From contig JALUTY010000077.1 in assembly GCA_027021615.1 (NCBI GenBank), positions 41,102 to 105,101 of the forward strand: a stretch of DNA of 64,000 nt, given 5' to 3'. The translations under genes and the position numbers were made by a program. Below, one piece after another: positions 7,811 to 17,099 of this stretch; positions within the stretch are counted from its first letter, which is position 1; every line of letters starts with the position of its first letter. Source of the DNA: a bacterium (GTDB lineage: Bacteria > Desulfobacterota > Deferrisomatia > Deferrisomatales > Deferrisomataceae). The notes under the pieces are model-generated. The model was not told the DNA's origin. It did no database searches and worked only from the letters and a program-made list of their open reading frames with translations.

Positions 7811-10210
7811 ATGGTCAAGCCCCTGGCACCCGAGCAGCTTAGAAAACACGTCGATCCCGGGGAGTTCCCGTTCGAGACCACGGCCGAGCTGCCTCCCCGC
7901 CGCAGGCCCCTGGGGCAGGATCGGGCCGTGCGGGCGCTGGAGTTCGGCCTGGAGGTGGAAAGCCCCGGGTACAACATCTTCGTGCTGGGCCCGCCGGGCG
8001 CGGGCAAGAAGAGCACGGCCCTGGCTCTGGTGGAGGAGGTGGCTCGGTCGCGGCCGGCGCCCGGGGACTGGGTGTACGTCTACAACTTCGGGGACGAGGA
8101 GCGGCCCCGGGCCATCGAGCTGCCGGCCGGCATGGGCGAGGCGTTCCGGGCTGACATGGAGCGGCTGGTTCAGACCCTGCGGACCGAGATCCCAAAGGCC
8201 CTGGCCGGCGAGGGGTACGAGCGGGAGAAGAGCACCATCCTGAAGCGGGCCCAGGACCGCAAGGCCCAAGCGTTCCGCGAGCTGGAGGCCCTGGCCAATG
8301 AGCGGGGGTTCCTGGTGCAGCGAAGCGCCGAGGGCCTTGCCCTGGTGTACACCCACGAAGGCTCTCCCGTGAGCCAGGAGGACTTCGAGAACCTGCCCGA
8401 GGAGGAGAAGGAGGCGGTTCGGGAGGCCCGGGGGGTGCTCCAGGCCAAGCTGCGGGAGACCATCGAGCGGGTCAAGGCGATCGACCGGGAGGCCAAGGCC
8501 GAGGTAGAGGCCCTGGAGAAGCGGGTGGCCCTGGGAGCGGTGGGCCAGGAGATCGAGGCCCTGGTGGAGAAGTACCAATCCCACCCCGGGGTGGTGGACC
8601 ACCTCAAGGCCGTGGAGGCCGACGTGGTGGAGAGCCTGGACGAGTTCCGATCGGGCAGCCAGGAGCCCCAGGGGCTGCCGTTTCCCTTCCGGATGCCAGG
8701 AGTCGAGGCTCGGGTGCGGCGCTACCAGGTCAACGTGCTGGTGAACAACCAGGGCCTGGAGCACGCACCGGTGGTGTACGAGTCGAACCCCACCTACCAC
8801 AACCTGGTGGGCCGCATTGAGCACCACGTTCAGCTCGGCGCGTTCGTGACCGACTTCACCCTGATCAAGCCCGGCGCGTTCCACCGGGCCAACGGCGGGT
8901 ACCTGGTGCTCGACGTGCGCGACGTGCTGCTCAACCCCTTTGCCTACGACGCCCTCAAGCGGGTGCTCAAGGACCAGCAGATCCGCATGGAGGAGATCGG
9001 CGAGCAGTTCCGGCTGATCTCCACGACCACCCTGAAGCCCGAGCCGATCCCGGCCCGGCTCAAGGTGGTGCTGCTGGGCACCCCGTGGGTCTACTACCTG
9101 CTGCAGCGCTACGACGAGGACTTCCTCAAGCTGTTCAAGGTCAAGGGCGAGTTCAGCGAGGACATGGAGCTCAACGAGGACAACCGCATGGCCTACGCCT
9201 TCCTGGTGGCGAGCCATGGAGCCGAGGAAGGGCTGCTGCCGTTCCACCGGGACGCGGTGGCCCGGGTGGTGGAGCACGGTCTCCGGCTGGCCGAGCACCA
9301 GTCCCGCATGGCCACCCACTACCTGGAGATCACCGACCTGGTGCGCGAGGCCAACCACTGGGCCCGGAAGGGGGGTGCGGAAACGGTGCGGGCCGAGCAC
9401 GTGAACCAAGCGATCCAGGAGAAGGTGTACCGGTCCAACTACCTGGAGGAGTGGATCGGTCGGCTGATCGCCGAGGGCACCCTGATCGTGGAGACCGAGG
9501 GCATGGCTGTGGGCCAGGCGAACGGCCTGTCCGTGTACGACCTGGGGGACTACTCCTTTGGCAAGCCCTCCCGGGTGACGGCCAAGATCTTCCTGGGCAA
9601 GGAAGGCCTGGTGAACATCGAGCGCGAGAGCGAGCTGGGCGGCCGCATCCACAACAAGGGGGTGCTGATCCTCCAGGGATTCTTCGGGTCCCGGTACGCC
9701 CGGAGGTTCCCGATCTCGTTCGCGGCGAGCCTGTGCTTCGAGCAGTCCTACGGAGGGATCGAGGGGGACAGCGCCAGCTCTGCCGAGCTGTTCGCCCTGA
9801 TCTCGGCCCTGGCCGAGATCCCCCTGCGCCAGGATCTGGCGGTGACCGGGTCGGTCAGCCAGCAGGGCCAGATCCAGGCCGTGGGCGGGATCAACGAGAA
9901 GATCGAGGGGTTCTACCGGACCTGCAAGGTCAAGGGGCTCACCGGCACCCAAGGGGTGATCATTCCCAGGGCCAACGTGCCCCATCTGATGCTCGACCCC
10001 GAGGTGGTCGAGGCGGTGGATGCCGGCCGGTTCCACATCTACCCCGTCGAGAACGTGGACCAGGGCATGGAGCTGCTCACCGGGCTGCCGGCCGGCGAGC
10101 TCACGGCCTACGGCACCTACCCGGAGGGCACCGTGAACGGCAAGGTCATGCGCAAGCTCGAGCGCCTGGCCGCCCTGTGGCGCCGGATCCACAACGGCGA
10201 GGAGACGTGA
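7811..10210 (+). CDS. Lon-related ATP-dependent protease (AAA_32/Lon_C type)
   Basis: This 799-residue cytoplasmic protein belongs to the LonB/YcbZ-like group. It has an N-terminal AAA-type region with a Walker A-like GPPGAGKK at 60-67, a long helical insertion (about 120-270, Glu/Lys rich), the remaining AAA part, and a C-terminal Lon protease domain. The catalytic dyad is visible: Ser654 in GIEGDSASS and Lys697 in GGINEKIEG. Their 43-residue spacing is the same as in classical Lon. Walker A carries Lys where Ser/Thr is usual, with Ser next; the group tends to be divergent here. The ATG at 7811 is chosen because GAAGGAG lies 6 nt upstream. The DUF3187 gene overlaps its stop, so the two are co-translated. 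Confidence 0.9.
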   Translation: MVKPLAPEQLRKHVDPGEFPFETTAELPPRRRPLGQDRAVRALEFGLEVESPGYNIFVLGPPGAGKKSTALALVEEVARSRPAPGDWVYVYNFGDEERPRAIELPAGMGEAFRADMERLVQTLRTEIPKALAGEGYEREKSTILKRAQDRKAQAFRELEALANERGFLVQRSAEGLALVYTHEGSPVSQEDFENLPEEEKEAVREARGVLQAKLRETIERVKAIDREAKAEVEALEKRVALGAVGQEIEALVEKYQSHPGVVDHLKAVEADVVESLDEFRSGSQEPQGLPFPFRMPGVEARVRRYQVNVLVNNQGLEHAPVVYESNPTYHNLVGRIEHHVQLGAFVTDFTLIKPGAFHRANGGYLVLDVRDVLLNPFAYDALKRVLKDQQIRMEEIGEQFRLISTTTLKPEPIPARLKVVLLGTPWVYYLLQRYDEDFLKLFKVKGEFSEDMELNEDNRMAYAFLVASHGAEEGLLPFHRDAVARVVEHGLRLAEHQSRMATHYLEITDLVREANHWARKGGAETVRAEHVNQAIQEKVYRSNYLEEWIGRLIAEGTLIVETEGMAVGQANGLSVYDLGDYSFGKPSRVTAKIFLGKEGLVNIERESELGGRIHNKGVLILQGFFGSRYARRFPISFAASLCFEQSYGGIEGDSASSAELFALISALAEIPLRQDLAVTGSVSQQGQIQAVGGINEKIEGFYRTCKVKGLTGTQGVIIPRANVPHLMLDPEVVEAVDAGRFHIYPVENVDQGMELLTGLPAGELTAYGTYPEGTVNGKVMRKLERLAALWRRIHNGEET

Positions 10211-11190
10211 CCCTCGTTCGGCGGCTGCTCGCCGCGGCCTTGGCCCTGGCCTGGGCCGCTTCGGCCCGGCCTGCACCGCTGCCCCGACCGTTCCCCGGCG
10301 TGAACCGCAGCCCCCTGGCCGGCCTGCACGCCCCCCTGCCCCCCCAGCCCTCCGATCTGCCGGCCGAGGGGCGCGTGCGCCTGCGCCTCACGATGGAGGC
10401 CGCGAGCCACTTCACCTGGGACGACCGCGGCGACGAGAAGGTCTGGTTCGATGGGGAGACCCAGGCTGTGCGCCTGGCCGCCGCCCGGGGCCTGGGCTGG
10501 GGCGAGGTGGGAGCGGAGATCCCGGTGGTGGCCCACAACGGGGGGGTGTTCGACGGGTTCATCGAGGGGTGGCACCGGTTTTTCCACCTCCCCCAGGGGG
10601 GACGGGACGAGGCTCCCCACGGGCTCCTGGAGTACCGGTACGAGGAGGGCGGCGGGGTCCAAAAGGAGCTGGACGGCCCGGCCTGGGGGCTGGGGGACGT
10701 GCGCGTGTGGGCGGGCCGGGAGATTCCGGCGCCGGCCGGGGCCGCCGGGGCGCTGCGGGGGTGGATCAGGCTGCCCACGGGCCGGTCGGACGGTCTGCTG
10801 GGCTCCGGATCGGTGCAGGGGGGCATCCGGATGGACCTGGCCGGACGGGTGAGCGTCCTCCGGGCCGGGTGGTACGCCGGCGCGGCCGCCTGGGCCGGCA
10901 CCCCCGGCCGGGTGGTTCCGGAGCGGCGCCGACCGTGGGGGATCGGCGGCACCCTGGGGGCGGAGTGGGCACCGGTGGACCGGATGGTGCTGCGGGTGCA
11001 GCTCGATGCGGCCACGCCGGCGTACCGGAGCCCGCTGGTGCCGATGGGAGCGGGGTCCCTCCAGCTCTGGACCGGGGGGTCGCTCCGGCTCACCCCGTCC
11101 GCGTGGCTCGACCTGGCCGTGGGTGAGGACGTGGCCGTGGGCACGGCCCCGGACGTCACCTTCCTGGCGTCGGTGCGGTGGGAGCCGTAG
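10207..11190 (+). CDS. DUF3187 family envelope protein
   Basis: This 327-residue protein has a Sec signal peptide (about residues 1-22, ending ASARP). A beta-rich body follows, with the features of DUF3187: an NRSPLAGLH opening, a GEVGAEIPVVAHNGGVFDGFIEGWHRFFHLP block, and alternating strands to the end. A small outer-membrane barrel is plausible. The GTG start overlaps the Lon-related stop (GTGA), which implies coupling. Its last 35 bp overlap the end of the convergent radical SAM gene. Function is unknown. Confidence 0.82.
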   Translation: MTLVRRLLAAALALAWAASARPAPLPRPFPGVNRSPLAGLHAPLPPQPSDLPAEGRVRLRLTMEAASHFTWDDRGDEKVWFDGETQAVRLAAARGLGWGEVGAEIPVVAHNGGVFDGFIEGWHRFFHLPQGGRDEAPHGLLEYRYEEGGGVQKELDGPAWGLGDVRVWAGREIPAPAGAAGALRGWIRLPTGRSDGLLGSGSVQGGIRMDLAGRVSVLRAGWYAGAAAWAGTPGRVVPERRRPWGIGGTLGAEWAPVDRMVLRVQLDAATPAYRSPLVPMGAGSLQLWTGGSLRLTPSAWLDLAVGEDVAVGTAPDVTFLASVRWEP

Positions 11191-12532
11191 CCGCGGCCAG
11201 GGCCTCCCGGGCCCAGGGGAGCTGGTCCACCAGGGGCCGGTCGAAGCACTCCCTGGGCCGGTTGAAGTAGCCGAGCTCCAACCGGGGAAACCGCTGTTTC
11301 AGGCGCCGGGCGAGCCCCAGTAGGCCGATCCCGTCGTCCCGACGCCGGAGGCGGGGGGGCAGGTGGTCCAGGTACAGGCGGGGATCCAGGGACAGGTTGC
11401 GCAGGTGGACCATGTGCAGCCCCGTCTCCTCGATCAGGCCCTCCAGGGCCTCCACCTCCTCGGGCAGGTCGGACACCCCGGGGAACACCAGCAGGTTCAG
11501 GGCCGTGTACAGGTCCGCATCCACCGCTGTCCCCACCGCCTCGCGCACCTGGCCGAACCGGAACCGGCGGGGCCGGTAGTAGGCGTGGTAGGTCTCGGCC
11601 ACCGCCGAGTTCAGGCTGATCCGCACCGAGTCCAGCCCGGCCCGGGCCAGGGCCCGGAGGGCCTCGGGCCGGCTGCCGTTGGTGTTCAGGTGCACGGTGC
11701 CCCGGTCGGTGCGGTCCCGGAACGCCCGCACGGCCTCCTCGAGCCGGGGGGCCACGGTCAGGGGCTCGCCCTCGCAGCCTTGGCCGAAGCTCACGATGCC
11801 CCGGTCCACCCGCTCCAGGTGGGGCACGGCCACCTCCACCAACTCCTGCACCGAGGGCACGAACCGGATCCGCTCCTGGCTCGCGGGGCAGCAGTCGGCC
11901 GGCTGAAGGCTGATGCAGCCCACGCACCTCGCGTTGCACGACGGCGCCGTGGGGAGGGGGGCCTCCCACCGCTCCATGAACAGGTTCTTGGCCGCAAAGC
12001 AGTGGTACTCCAGGGCGCACCGGCCCAGGTGACGAAGCAGGCGGTTGCGTCCCTGGCTGCGGAGCCGGTCCTCGACCCGGGGGGCGATCTGCCGGTCGTC
12101 GTAATGGCGGGTCTCGGAGTGGGTCATGGGATCCACCCGGAACGCGGCCGCCACCATGCGGCCGTCCTTCCAGCCAACGGCCGCGTAGGCCCACAGGGGC
12201 AGGTACCGGTGGCACCCGTGCTCGGGAGCCTTTCCCCGGGGGTAGGCCACGGCCGGCAGCCGGGTGCGGGTATAGCCGGCTTGGAGCATGGCGGCCACGG
12301 CCCGGTACCGCCGGAGCACCCGGGGCCGACCTCGGTCCGGGTCCCAGCCCACAGCCTGGGTGCCGGGCAGGAAGAACACCTTGGTCCCCTCCGGCACCGG
12401 CACCAGCTCCTCGTCCGGCACCGCTCCCCACCGATCGCCGGACTGCCCCGCCAGCGCGAGCCCGGGCCACTCCAGGATCCGCCCTTCCTCGTCCGCCACC
12501 AGAAGCCGCGCGCTATCATCCATTTGGGTCAC
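11156..12532 (-). CDS. Radical SAM domain protein
   Basis: This protein of up to 458 residues carries the radical SAM cluster motif C199-x3-C203-x2-C206 (CNARCVGC) in the middle. An SFGQGCEGEP segment resembles the GGE motif, and there is a TNGS strand. Roughly 190 residues precede the SAM domain and do not resemble anything I know; they include the conserved-looking YPRGKAPEHGCHRYLP. The C-terminus (about 400-440) is basic. The start is uncertain: GTG at 12530 or ATG at 12521, neither with a good ribosome site. It is convergent with the DUF3187 gene and overlaps it by 35 bp. A rhomboid and citramalate operon lies upstream. The substrate cannot be told from sequence. Confidence 0.85.
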   Translation of the reverse strand: MTQMDDSARLLVADEEGRILEWPGLALAGQSGDRWGAVPDEELVPVPEGTKVFFLPGTQAVGWDPDRGRPRVLRRYRAVAAMLQAGYTRTRLPAVAYPRGKAPEHGCHRYLPLWAYAAVGWKDGRMVAAAFRVDPMTHSETRHYDDRQIAPRVEDRLRSQGRNRLLRHLGRCALEYHCFAAKNLFMERWEAPLPTAPSCNARCVGCISLQPADCCPASQERIRFVPSVQELVEVAVPHLERVDRGIVSFGQGCEGEPLTVAPRLEEAVRAFRDRTDRGTVHLNTNGSRPEALRALARAGLDSVRISLNSAVAETYHAYYRPRRFRFGQVREAVGTAVDADLYTALNLLVFPGVSDLPEEVEALEGLIEETGLHMVHLRNLSLDPRLYLDHLPPRLRRRDDGIGLLGLARRLKQRFPRLELGYFNRPRECFDRPLVDQLPWAREALAAATAPTAPTPGR

Positions 12533-12665
12533 TTCGGTCGTTGGTCGAAAGTTCGCCCCGACATCGGAGCCGAGGGGGCAGGGGGCCTGGTGGAGCGCCC
12601 GCCCGCCTAACTGGCGGAGCCCCCCCAGAGATCCTAGTTTCTAGTCTCTAGTCTCTAGCCTCTAG
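12531..12665. repeat. Composite intergenic repeat with TAGTYTC heptamers
   Basis: The gap between the radical SAM and rhomboid genes contains three repeat pieces. There are two CGGTCGT-type heptamers next to the start (12533-12547), a GGCCTGGTGGAGCGCCCGCC block (about 12588-12625), and five TAGTYTC heptamers (12635-12665). The same order of GTGGAGCG block followed by TAGTYTC heptamers recurs at 21382-21440 and 39968-40048. Confidence 0.75.
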
Positions 12666-12680
12666 CTCCCGCCTCCCCCC

Positions 12681-13418
12681 TCACCAGTACTCGTCCACCC
12701 GTTCCCACGGCGAGCGCAGGGTGGGGCGGGAGCCCCGAGGCCGCCGGGGTTTGCCCCCTCCCAGCACGAACACCGTTGCGGCACCGGCCACGAACCCGCC
12801 CACGTGGGCCCACCAGGCGATCCCGCCCGCGCCGCCCGCCGCCACCGAAGCGGTGCCGCTCAGGAACTGGAGCAGGAACCACAGCCCCAGAAAGAAGTAC
12901 GCGGGAAGCTCCACAAAGGTGAAGAAGAAAAAGATGGGCAGCAGCGTAAGCACCCGGGCCGTGGGATAGAGCAGGAAGTAGGCTCCCATCACCCCGGCGA
13001 TGGCGCCCGAGGCCCCCACCGTGGGCACCGGGGAGCCCCAGTTGAAGACCAGGTGGAGCACGCCGGAGGCCAATCCGCAGAACACATAGAACACGGCGAA
13101 CCCCAGGTGGCCGAACCAGTCCTCCACGTTGTCGCCGAAGATCCACAGGGTCCACATGTTGCCGAGGATGTGGAGGAGCCCGCCGTGGATGAACATGGAG
13201 GTGAAAAAGGGCACCACCTGGGCCACGGGGCCGAAGTGAACCCGCACCGCCGGGTCTGAGTACCGAGCCGGCACCAAGCCAAAGTGCATGAAGAACCGCT
13301 GAAGCCCGGTGGGCCCGAGCCCCAGCTCGTAAAGGAACACCAGGGCGTTGACCGCGATGATGGCGTAGGTGACGTAGGGGGTGCGGCGGTGGGGGATCGT
13401 GTCCCGGATGGGGATCAC
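12681..13418 (-). CDS. Rhomboid family intramembrane serine protease
   Basis: This 245-residue protease cleaves membrane-protein segments within the bilayer. Six membrane segments are visible. The catalytic pair is Ser137 in GASGAIAG and His205 in WWAHVGG. The first loop has [12 protein letters not shown], a family hallmark. The last 40 residues are a basic, Pro/Arg-rich cytoplasmic tail. The ATG overlaps the citramalate synthase stop (ATGA), so it is the distal gene of that operon. This pairing has no obvious metabolic logic. The substrate is unknown. Confidence 0.94.
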   Translation of the reverse strand: MIPIRDTIPHRRTPYVTYAIIAVNALVFLYELGLGPTGLQRFFMHFGLVPARYSDPAVRVHFGPVAQVVPFFTSMFIHGGLLHILGNMWTLWIFGDNVEDWFGHLGFAVFYVFCGLASGVLHLVFNWGSPVPTVGASGAIAGVMGAYFLLYPTARVLTLLPIFFFFTFVELPAYFFLGLWFLLQFLSGTASVAAGGAGGIAWWAHVGGFVAGAATVFVLGGGKPRRPRGSRPTLRSPWERVDEYW

Positions 13419-15022
13419 GGGTCACCTCCCAGCCCGGGGGCCTGCACGAGCCGCCCGGCCTCCTCCTCGCGCATCAGCTTGAACTCGATCGAGTCCACCA
13501 GGGCCTGCCACGACGCCTGGATGATGTTCTCACTGACCCCCACGGTGCCCCAGGTGTCGGTGCCGTCGGTGGACTCGATCAGCACCCGCACCTTGGACTC
13601 GGTACCGCCGCCCGAGGTGAGCACCCGGACCTTGAAATCCACCAGCCGCACGGTACGGATCACGGGATAGAACTTCTCCAGAGCCTTCCGCAGGGCCGCG
13701 TCCAGGGCGTTGACCGGGCCGTTGCCCAGGGCCGCCGTGTGCTCGGCCACCCCGTCCACCCGGACCAGAATGGTGGCCTCGGCGATCGGCTCCTCGTCCT
13801 CCCGTCGCTTCTCGTCGATCACCCGGAACCCCACCAGGTCGAAGAACTTCCGGTGGCGGCCCATGGTCTTCTTCAAGAGCACCTCGAAGCTGGCCTCGGC
13901 CCCCTCGTACTGGTAGCCCGCAGCCTCCAGGTTCTTGATCCGATCGAGCACCCGCCGGGCCAGCTCACTGCCCTCCTCCAGAGGGATCCCCAGCTCCTGG
14001 GCCTTGGACAGCACGTTGGATCGGCCCGAAAGGTCCGAGACCAGAACCCGCTGCACGTTGCCCACCAGGGACGGATCGATGTGCTCGTAGGTCAGAGGAT
14101 TGCGCCGCACCGCGGAGACGTGCACCCCACCCTTGTGGGCGAACGCGCTGTCACCCACGAACGGCTGGTGTTTGTTGTGCTGGAGGTTGGCCAGCTCGTT
14201 CACGAACCGAGACACCTGCCGGAGGTTGCGCAGCCGGTCCATGGACACGCACGATCGGCCCATCTTGAGCACCAGGTTGGGGATGATGGAGATCAGGTTG
14301 GCGTTGCCGCACCGCTCCCCGAACCCGTTCACCGTGCCCTGGACGTGGCTCACCCCGGCGGTCACGGCCATAAGGCTGTTGGCCACGGCCAGCTCCCCGT
14401 CGTTGTGGCAGTGGATACCCAGCACCGTATCGGCGAACCGGGCCCGCACCTCGTCCACGATTCGGCCCACCTCCCAAGGCATGGACCCGCCGTTGGTGTC
14501 GCACAGCACCACCACGTCGGCGCCCCCCCTCACGGCCGCCTCAAGGGTATCCAGGGCGTAGGAGGGGTTGGCCTTGTACCCGTCGAAGAAGTGCTCCGCG
14601 TCGTACACGACCTCGCGGCCCTGAGACTTCAGGTAGGCCACCGAGCCTTCGATCAGCTCCAGGTTCTCCTCCAAGGAGATCCGCAGCGCCTCGTCCACGT
14701 GCAGGTCCCAGGACTTGCCGAACACCGTGACCACCGGGGTCTCGGCCTCCAGAAGGGCCTGGATGTTCACGTCGTCTTCTGGGGCTACTCCGGGCCGGCG
14801 GGTGCTTCCAAAGGCCGTGAGCTTGGCGTTACACAGCCGGAGCCGCCGGGCCTCGCGGAAGAACTGGATGTCCCTGGGGTTCGACCCGGGCCACCCGCCC
14901 TCGACGTAGTGGATGCCCAGCTCGTCGAGCTTCTCGGCGATGCGCAGCTTGTCCTCCACCGTGAGCGAGATATCCTCGGCCTGGGTCCCGTCGCGAAGAG
15001 TGGTATCGTAGATCCGGATCAT
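13415..15022 (-). CDS. cimA: Citramalate synthase
   Basis: This 535-residue enzyme condenses pyruvate with acetyl-CoA to give citramalate, the first step of the threonine-independent isoleucine route. The N-terminal DRE-TIM barrel has [12 protein letters not shown] at the start and the metal ligands in [12 protein letters not shown] linker and the C-terminal LeuA-type allosteric domain (about 405-520) follow. The length and the RDGTQAE rather than RDGEQ motif fit the CimA/IPMS2 group better than LeuA. The start follows AAGGA 5 nt upstream. In related genomes it follows aspartokinase; here 837 bp of repeat-rich sequence separates them. Rhomboid is translationally coupled downstream. Confidence 0.92.
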   Translation of the reverse strand: MIRIYDTTLRDGTQAEDISLTVEDKLRIAEKLDELGIHYVEGGWPGSNPRDIQFFREARRLRLCNAKLTAFGSTRRPGVAPEDDVNIQALLEAETPVVTVFGKSWDLHVDEALRISLEENLELIEGSVAYLKSQGREVVYDAEHFFDGYKANPSYALDTLEAAVRGGADVVVLCDTNGGSMPWEVGRIVDEVRARFADTVLGIHCHNDGELAVANSLMAVTAGVSHVQGTVNGFGERCGNANLISIIPNLVLKMGRSCVSMDRLRNLRQVSRFVNELANLQHNKHQPFVGDSAFAHKGGVHVSAVRRNPLTYEHIDPSLVGNVQRVLVSDLSGRSNVLSKAQELGIPLEEGSELARRVLDRIKNLEAAGYQYEGAEASFEVLLKKTMGRHRKFFDLVGFRVIDEKRREDEEPIAEATILVRVDGVAEHTAALGNGPVNALDAALRKALEKFYPVIRTVRLVDFKVRVLTSGGGTESKVRVLIESTDGTDTWGTVGVSENIIQASWQALVDSIEFKLMREEEAGRLVQAPGLGGDP

Positions 15023-15061
15023 GCTCGTCCTTGCTGGGAGCCTCGGCTGGAAGGCGAATGA

Positions 15062-15151
15062 CTTCGGTCGTCGGTCTTCGGTCTTCGGTCCATGGTCGTG
15101 GGCCGGGCTTTGGGCCCCCTGGGGGGCTCAAAGGCTAGAAAGCTGGAAAGC
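15062..15151. repeat. CGGTCTT heptamer array followed by octamer array
   Basis: Just upstream of cimA are about five degenerate 7-bp units (TCGGTCG, TCGGTCT, TCGGTCT, TCGGTCC, ATGGTCG; 15062-15097). They are followed by AGCTRGAA-type octamers at 15128-15151. The octamer array is interrupted by the MITE and resumes after it. Confidence 0.75.
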
Positions 15152-15334
15152 TAGCCCGCATTATTCATGAGCGTTCGTCGCGAAACCGTCGAGTGTGCGT
15201 CAGATCGGGGCAAGCGCAGCGCCGAGGGGCGCAGGCGTACTGGACGGTACGTCGAGCCCCGAGGCGCGAGCACGCCCCGAGATGGCGTGCAATCGGCGGT
15301 TGCAGCAGAAGGCTTCATGAATAATGCGGGCTAG
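15152..15334. mobile_element. MITE-like element, copy 2, inserted in an octamer array
   Basis: This 183-bp element has perfect 18-bp terminal inverted repeats (TAGCCCGCATTATTCATG). Its interior is near-identical to the 6081-6262 element but inverted relative to it. Left flank AAAG-CTA and right flank CTA-GAAGG rejoin into an uninterrupted octamer array if one CTA is removed. This points to insertion with a CTA (or TA) target duplication. No transposase gene is present in the window, so mobilisation would be in trans. Confidence 0.82.
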
Positions 15335-15660
15335 AAGGCCAAAAGGCGAAGAACCTCTTTTTCTCCATGGTGGTTGCCGGCCCCCCAGAGGGGCAAAGGG
15401 CCCCCGGGCTTTGACCGCCGGGTCGGAAGCCAGTTGGAAGTAGACAGGGAACGGATCCCGTCCTCTGACTTCTGTCACCTGAATTCTGGCAAAGGGCGGA
15501 ACCGTCGTCCCCGGATACGCGTGCGGGCGGATACGCGATCCGCCCGCTCCGAGCCGTTCCTTCCGCCCCGCGGAATCATACCAACTTGAGTTCAACGCTA
15601 TCGGACCCCTGAACGGTGGGGCAAGGGGCTTGGTGGAGCGCCGGGCGTGGCTCCTCCAGT
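15335..15660. other. Gene-free repeat-rich stretch upstream of cimA
   Basis: No coding region is supported here. The stretch holds a heptamer half-element (GTAGACAGG ... CTGACTTCTGTCACCTGAATTC, about 15438-15485), a GC-rich imperfect palindrome near 15505-15575, an ACCAACTTGAGTTCAA end (15577-15598) that pairs with a complementary end near 15842-15858, and a CTTGGTGGAGCGCC block (15630-15645). Confidence 0.6.
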
Positions 15661-15773
15661 CGCTGCATTCGGCACTCAGCCGATGCCTGCTTCACGATGA
15701 TCCCGAGAGTGCCTTGTCAGGGTTCGCTGTTCCAACGCCCAAGGAGCACCAGGGCTGAGTGCCGAATGCAGCG
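15661..15773. mobile_element. 113-bp element with 21-bp perfect inverted repeats
   Basis: Perfect 21-bp inverted repeats occupy 15661-15681 and 15753-15773 (outer end CGCTGCATTCGGCA), with 71 bp between them. No coding capacity. It is nested between the ACCAACTTG end at 15577 and the matching CAACTTGG end at 15858, so it may have inserted into an older element. A second copy of the 21-bp ends was not seen elsewhere in the window. Confidence 0.65.
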
Positions 15774-15859
15774 TACGTCGGATGCTGCACTCACGCACGG
15801 CCGGAATCAGGCCTCTTGCCCCGGTCCCCGGATCATCTCTGTTTGAACGCAACTTGGAT

Positions 15860-17095
15860 TCAGGCGTTCGCGCCGTTCTCCTGGTCGAGCCCGAACGCGC
15901 TGTGGAGCACCCGCACTGCGAGCTCGGTGTACTTCTCCTCAATCACGCACGACACCTTGATCTCGGAGGTGGAGATCATCAGCACGTTGATGCCCTCTCG
16001 GGACAGAGCCTCGAACATCTGGGCCGCCACCCCGGCGTGGCTGCGCATGCCCACACCCACGATGGACACCTTGGCGATGCCCGGATCCGCCTCCACATGG
16101 GTGGCCCCCAGCTCCTCGGCCACCGGCTCGATCACGGTCAGGGCCCGTTTGAGGTCGGCTTTGGGCACGGTGAAGGTCATGGAGGCCCGGTCCCCCTCCC
16201 CCACGTCCTGGACGATCATGTCCACCACGATGTTGCGCTCGGCCAAGGCCCCGAAGATCTTGGCCGCGATGCCCGGCCGGTCGGGGACCCCCCGCACGCT
16301 CACCTTGGCCTCGTTGCGGTCATAGGCAACCCCGGCCACCACCACCTGCTCCATCTCTTCGCTCTCCTCCACCACCCAGGTGCCCTCGTCGTCCGAGAAC
16401 GAGGAGCGTACGTGAATCGGCACCCCGTACTTTTTTGCGAACTCCACCGAGCGGATCTGGAGCACCTTGGCGCCCACGCTCGCCAGCTCCAACATCTCGT
16501 CGTAGGAGATCCGCCTGAGCTTACGGGCCCGCTCGCACACGTTGGGGTCGGTGGTGTACACCCCGTCCACGTCGGTGTAAATCTCGCAGGCGTCGGCCCC
16601 CAGGGCCGCGGCCACGGCCACGGCGCTGGTGTCCGAGCCGCCGCGGCCCAGGGTGGTGATGCTGCCGGTGGCCGGGTCCACCCCCTGAAACCCGGCGACC
16701 ACCACCACCTTGCCCTGGGCCAGGGCGGTCTGCAACCCCTCGGTCTCCACCTGGGAGATCCGAGCCTTGGTGTGGGACGCGTCCGTGAGCACCCGGCACT
16801 GGAACCCGGTCATGGACACGGCCGACACGCCCATGGCGTTCAGCGCGATCGCCAGCAGGGCGATGGTGACCTGCTCGCCCGTGGCCAGCAGCACGTCCAA
16901 CTCCCGCTCGTCGGGCAGCTCGGCCAGGTCGTGGGCCATCTGAAGCAGCCGGTCGGTGGTTCCCGCCATGGCCGAGACCACCACGACCACGTCGTGCCCT
17001 TCCTGCCGGTACCGCGCTACCCGCCGGGCCACGTTGCGGATGCGGTCGAGGTCCCCGACCGAGGTGCCGCCGTACTTCTGGACCACCAGCGCCAT
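15860..17095 (-). CDS. lysC: Aspartate kinase
   Basis: This 412-residue enzyme phosphorylates aspartate at the head of the lysine/threonine/methionine pathway. The N-terminus [13 protein letters not shown] is the kinase signature. Catalytic and substrate motifs GRGGSDTSA and [11 protein letters not shown] are present. Two C-terminal ACT domains (about 265-410) predict feedback control by pathway end products. The ATG at 17093-17095 is chosen because the family N-terminus begins there; the open frame extends 20 codons upstream without similarity. It starts 4 nt after the dihydrolipoamide dehydrogenase stop. Confidence 0.95.
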   Translation of the reverse strand: MALVVQKYGGTSVGDLDRIRNVARRVARYRQEGHDVVVVVSAMAGTTDRLLQMAHDLAELPDERELDVLLATGEQVTIALLAIALNAMGVSAVSMTGFQCRVLTDASHTKARISQVETEGLQTALAQGKVVVVAGFQGVDPATGSITTLGRGGSDTSAVAVAAALGADACEIYTDVDGVYTTDPNVCERARKLRRISYDEMLELASVGAKVLQIRSVEFAKKYGVPIHVRSSFSDDEGTWVVEESEEMEQVVVAGVAYDRNEAKVSVRGVPDRPGIAAKIFGALAERNIVVDMIVQDVGEGDRASMTFTVPKADLKRALTVIEPVAEELGATHVEADPGIAKVSIVGVGMRSHAGVAAQMFEALSREGINVLMISTSEIKVSCVIEEKYTELAVRVLHSAFGLDQENGANA

Positions 17096-17099
17096 GGGC

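Noticed and set aside
6815..10276. A very long minus-strand open frame (about 1150 codons) opposite the DUF4340 and Lon-related genes
   Set aside because: It is antisense to well-supported genes. Long open antisense frames are expected in such GC-rich DNA, and its sequence is Gly/Leu/His/Arg-rich with no family match.
10146..12470. 774-codon minus-strand frame covering the DUF3187 gene and most of the radical SAM gene
   Set aside because: Its composition (Gly/Ala/Pro/Arg) is typical of a shifted frame, and both strands already carry genes with family motifs.
12531..12665. CRISPR-like short repeats in intergenic gaps
   Set aside because: The units are 7-8 bp, contiguous and degenerate, with no spacers. 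They are tandem repeats, not CRISPR. No cas gene is present.
15023..15859. tRNA or riboswitch in the long gap upstream of cimA (T-box or leader peptide expected for an amino-acid operon)
   Set aside because: No cloverleaf, T-box motif or leader peptide was recognised; repeats and small elements account for most of the sequence.
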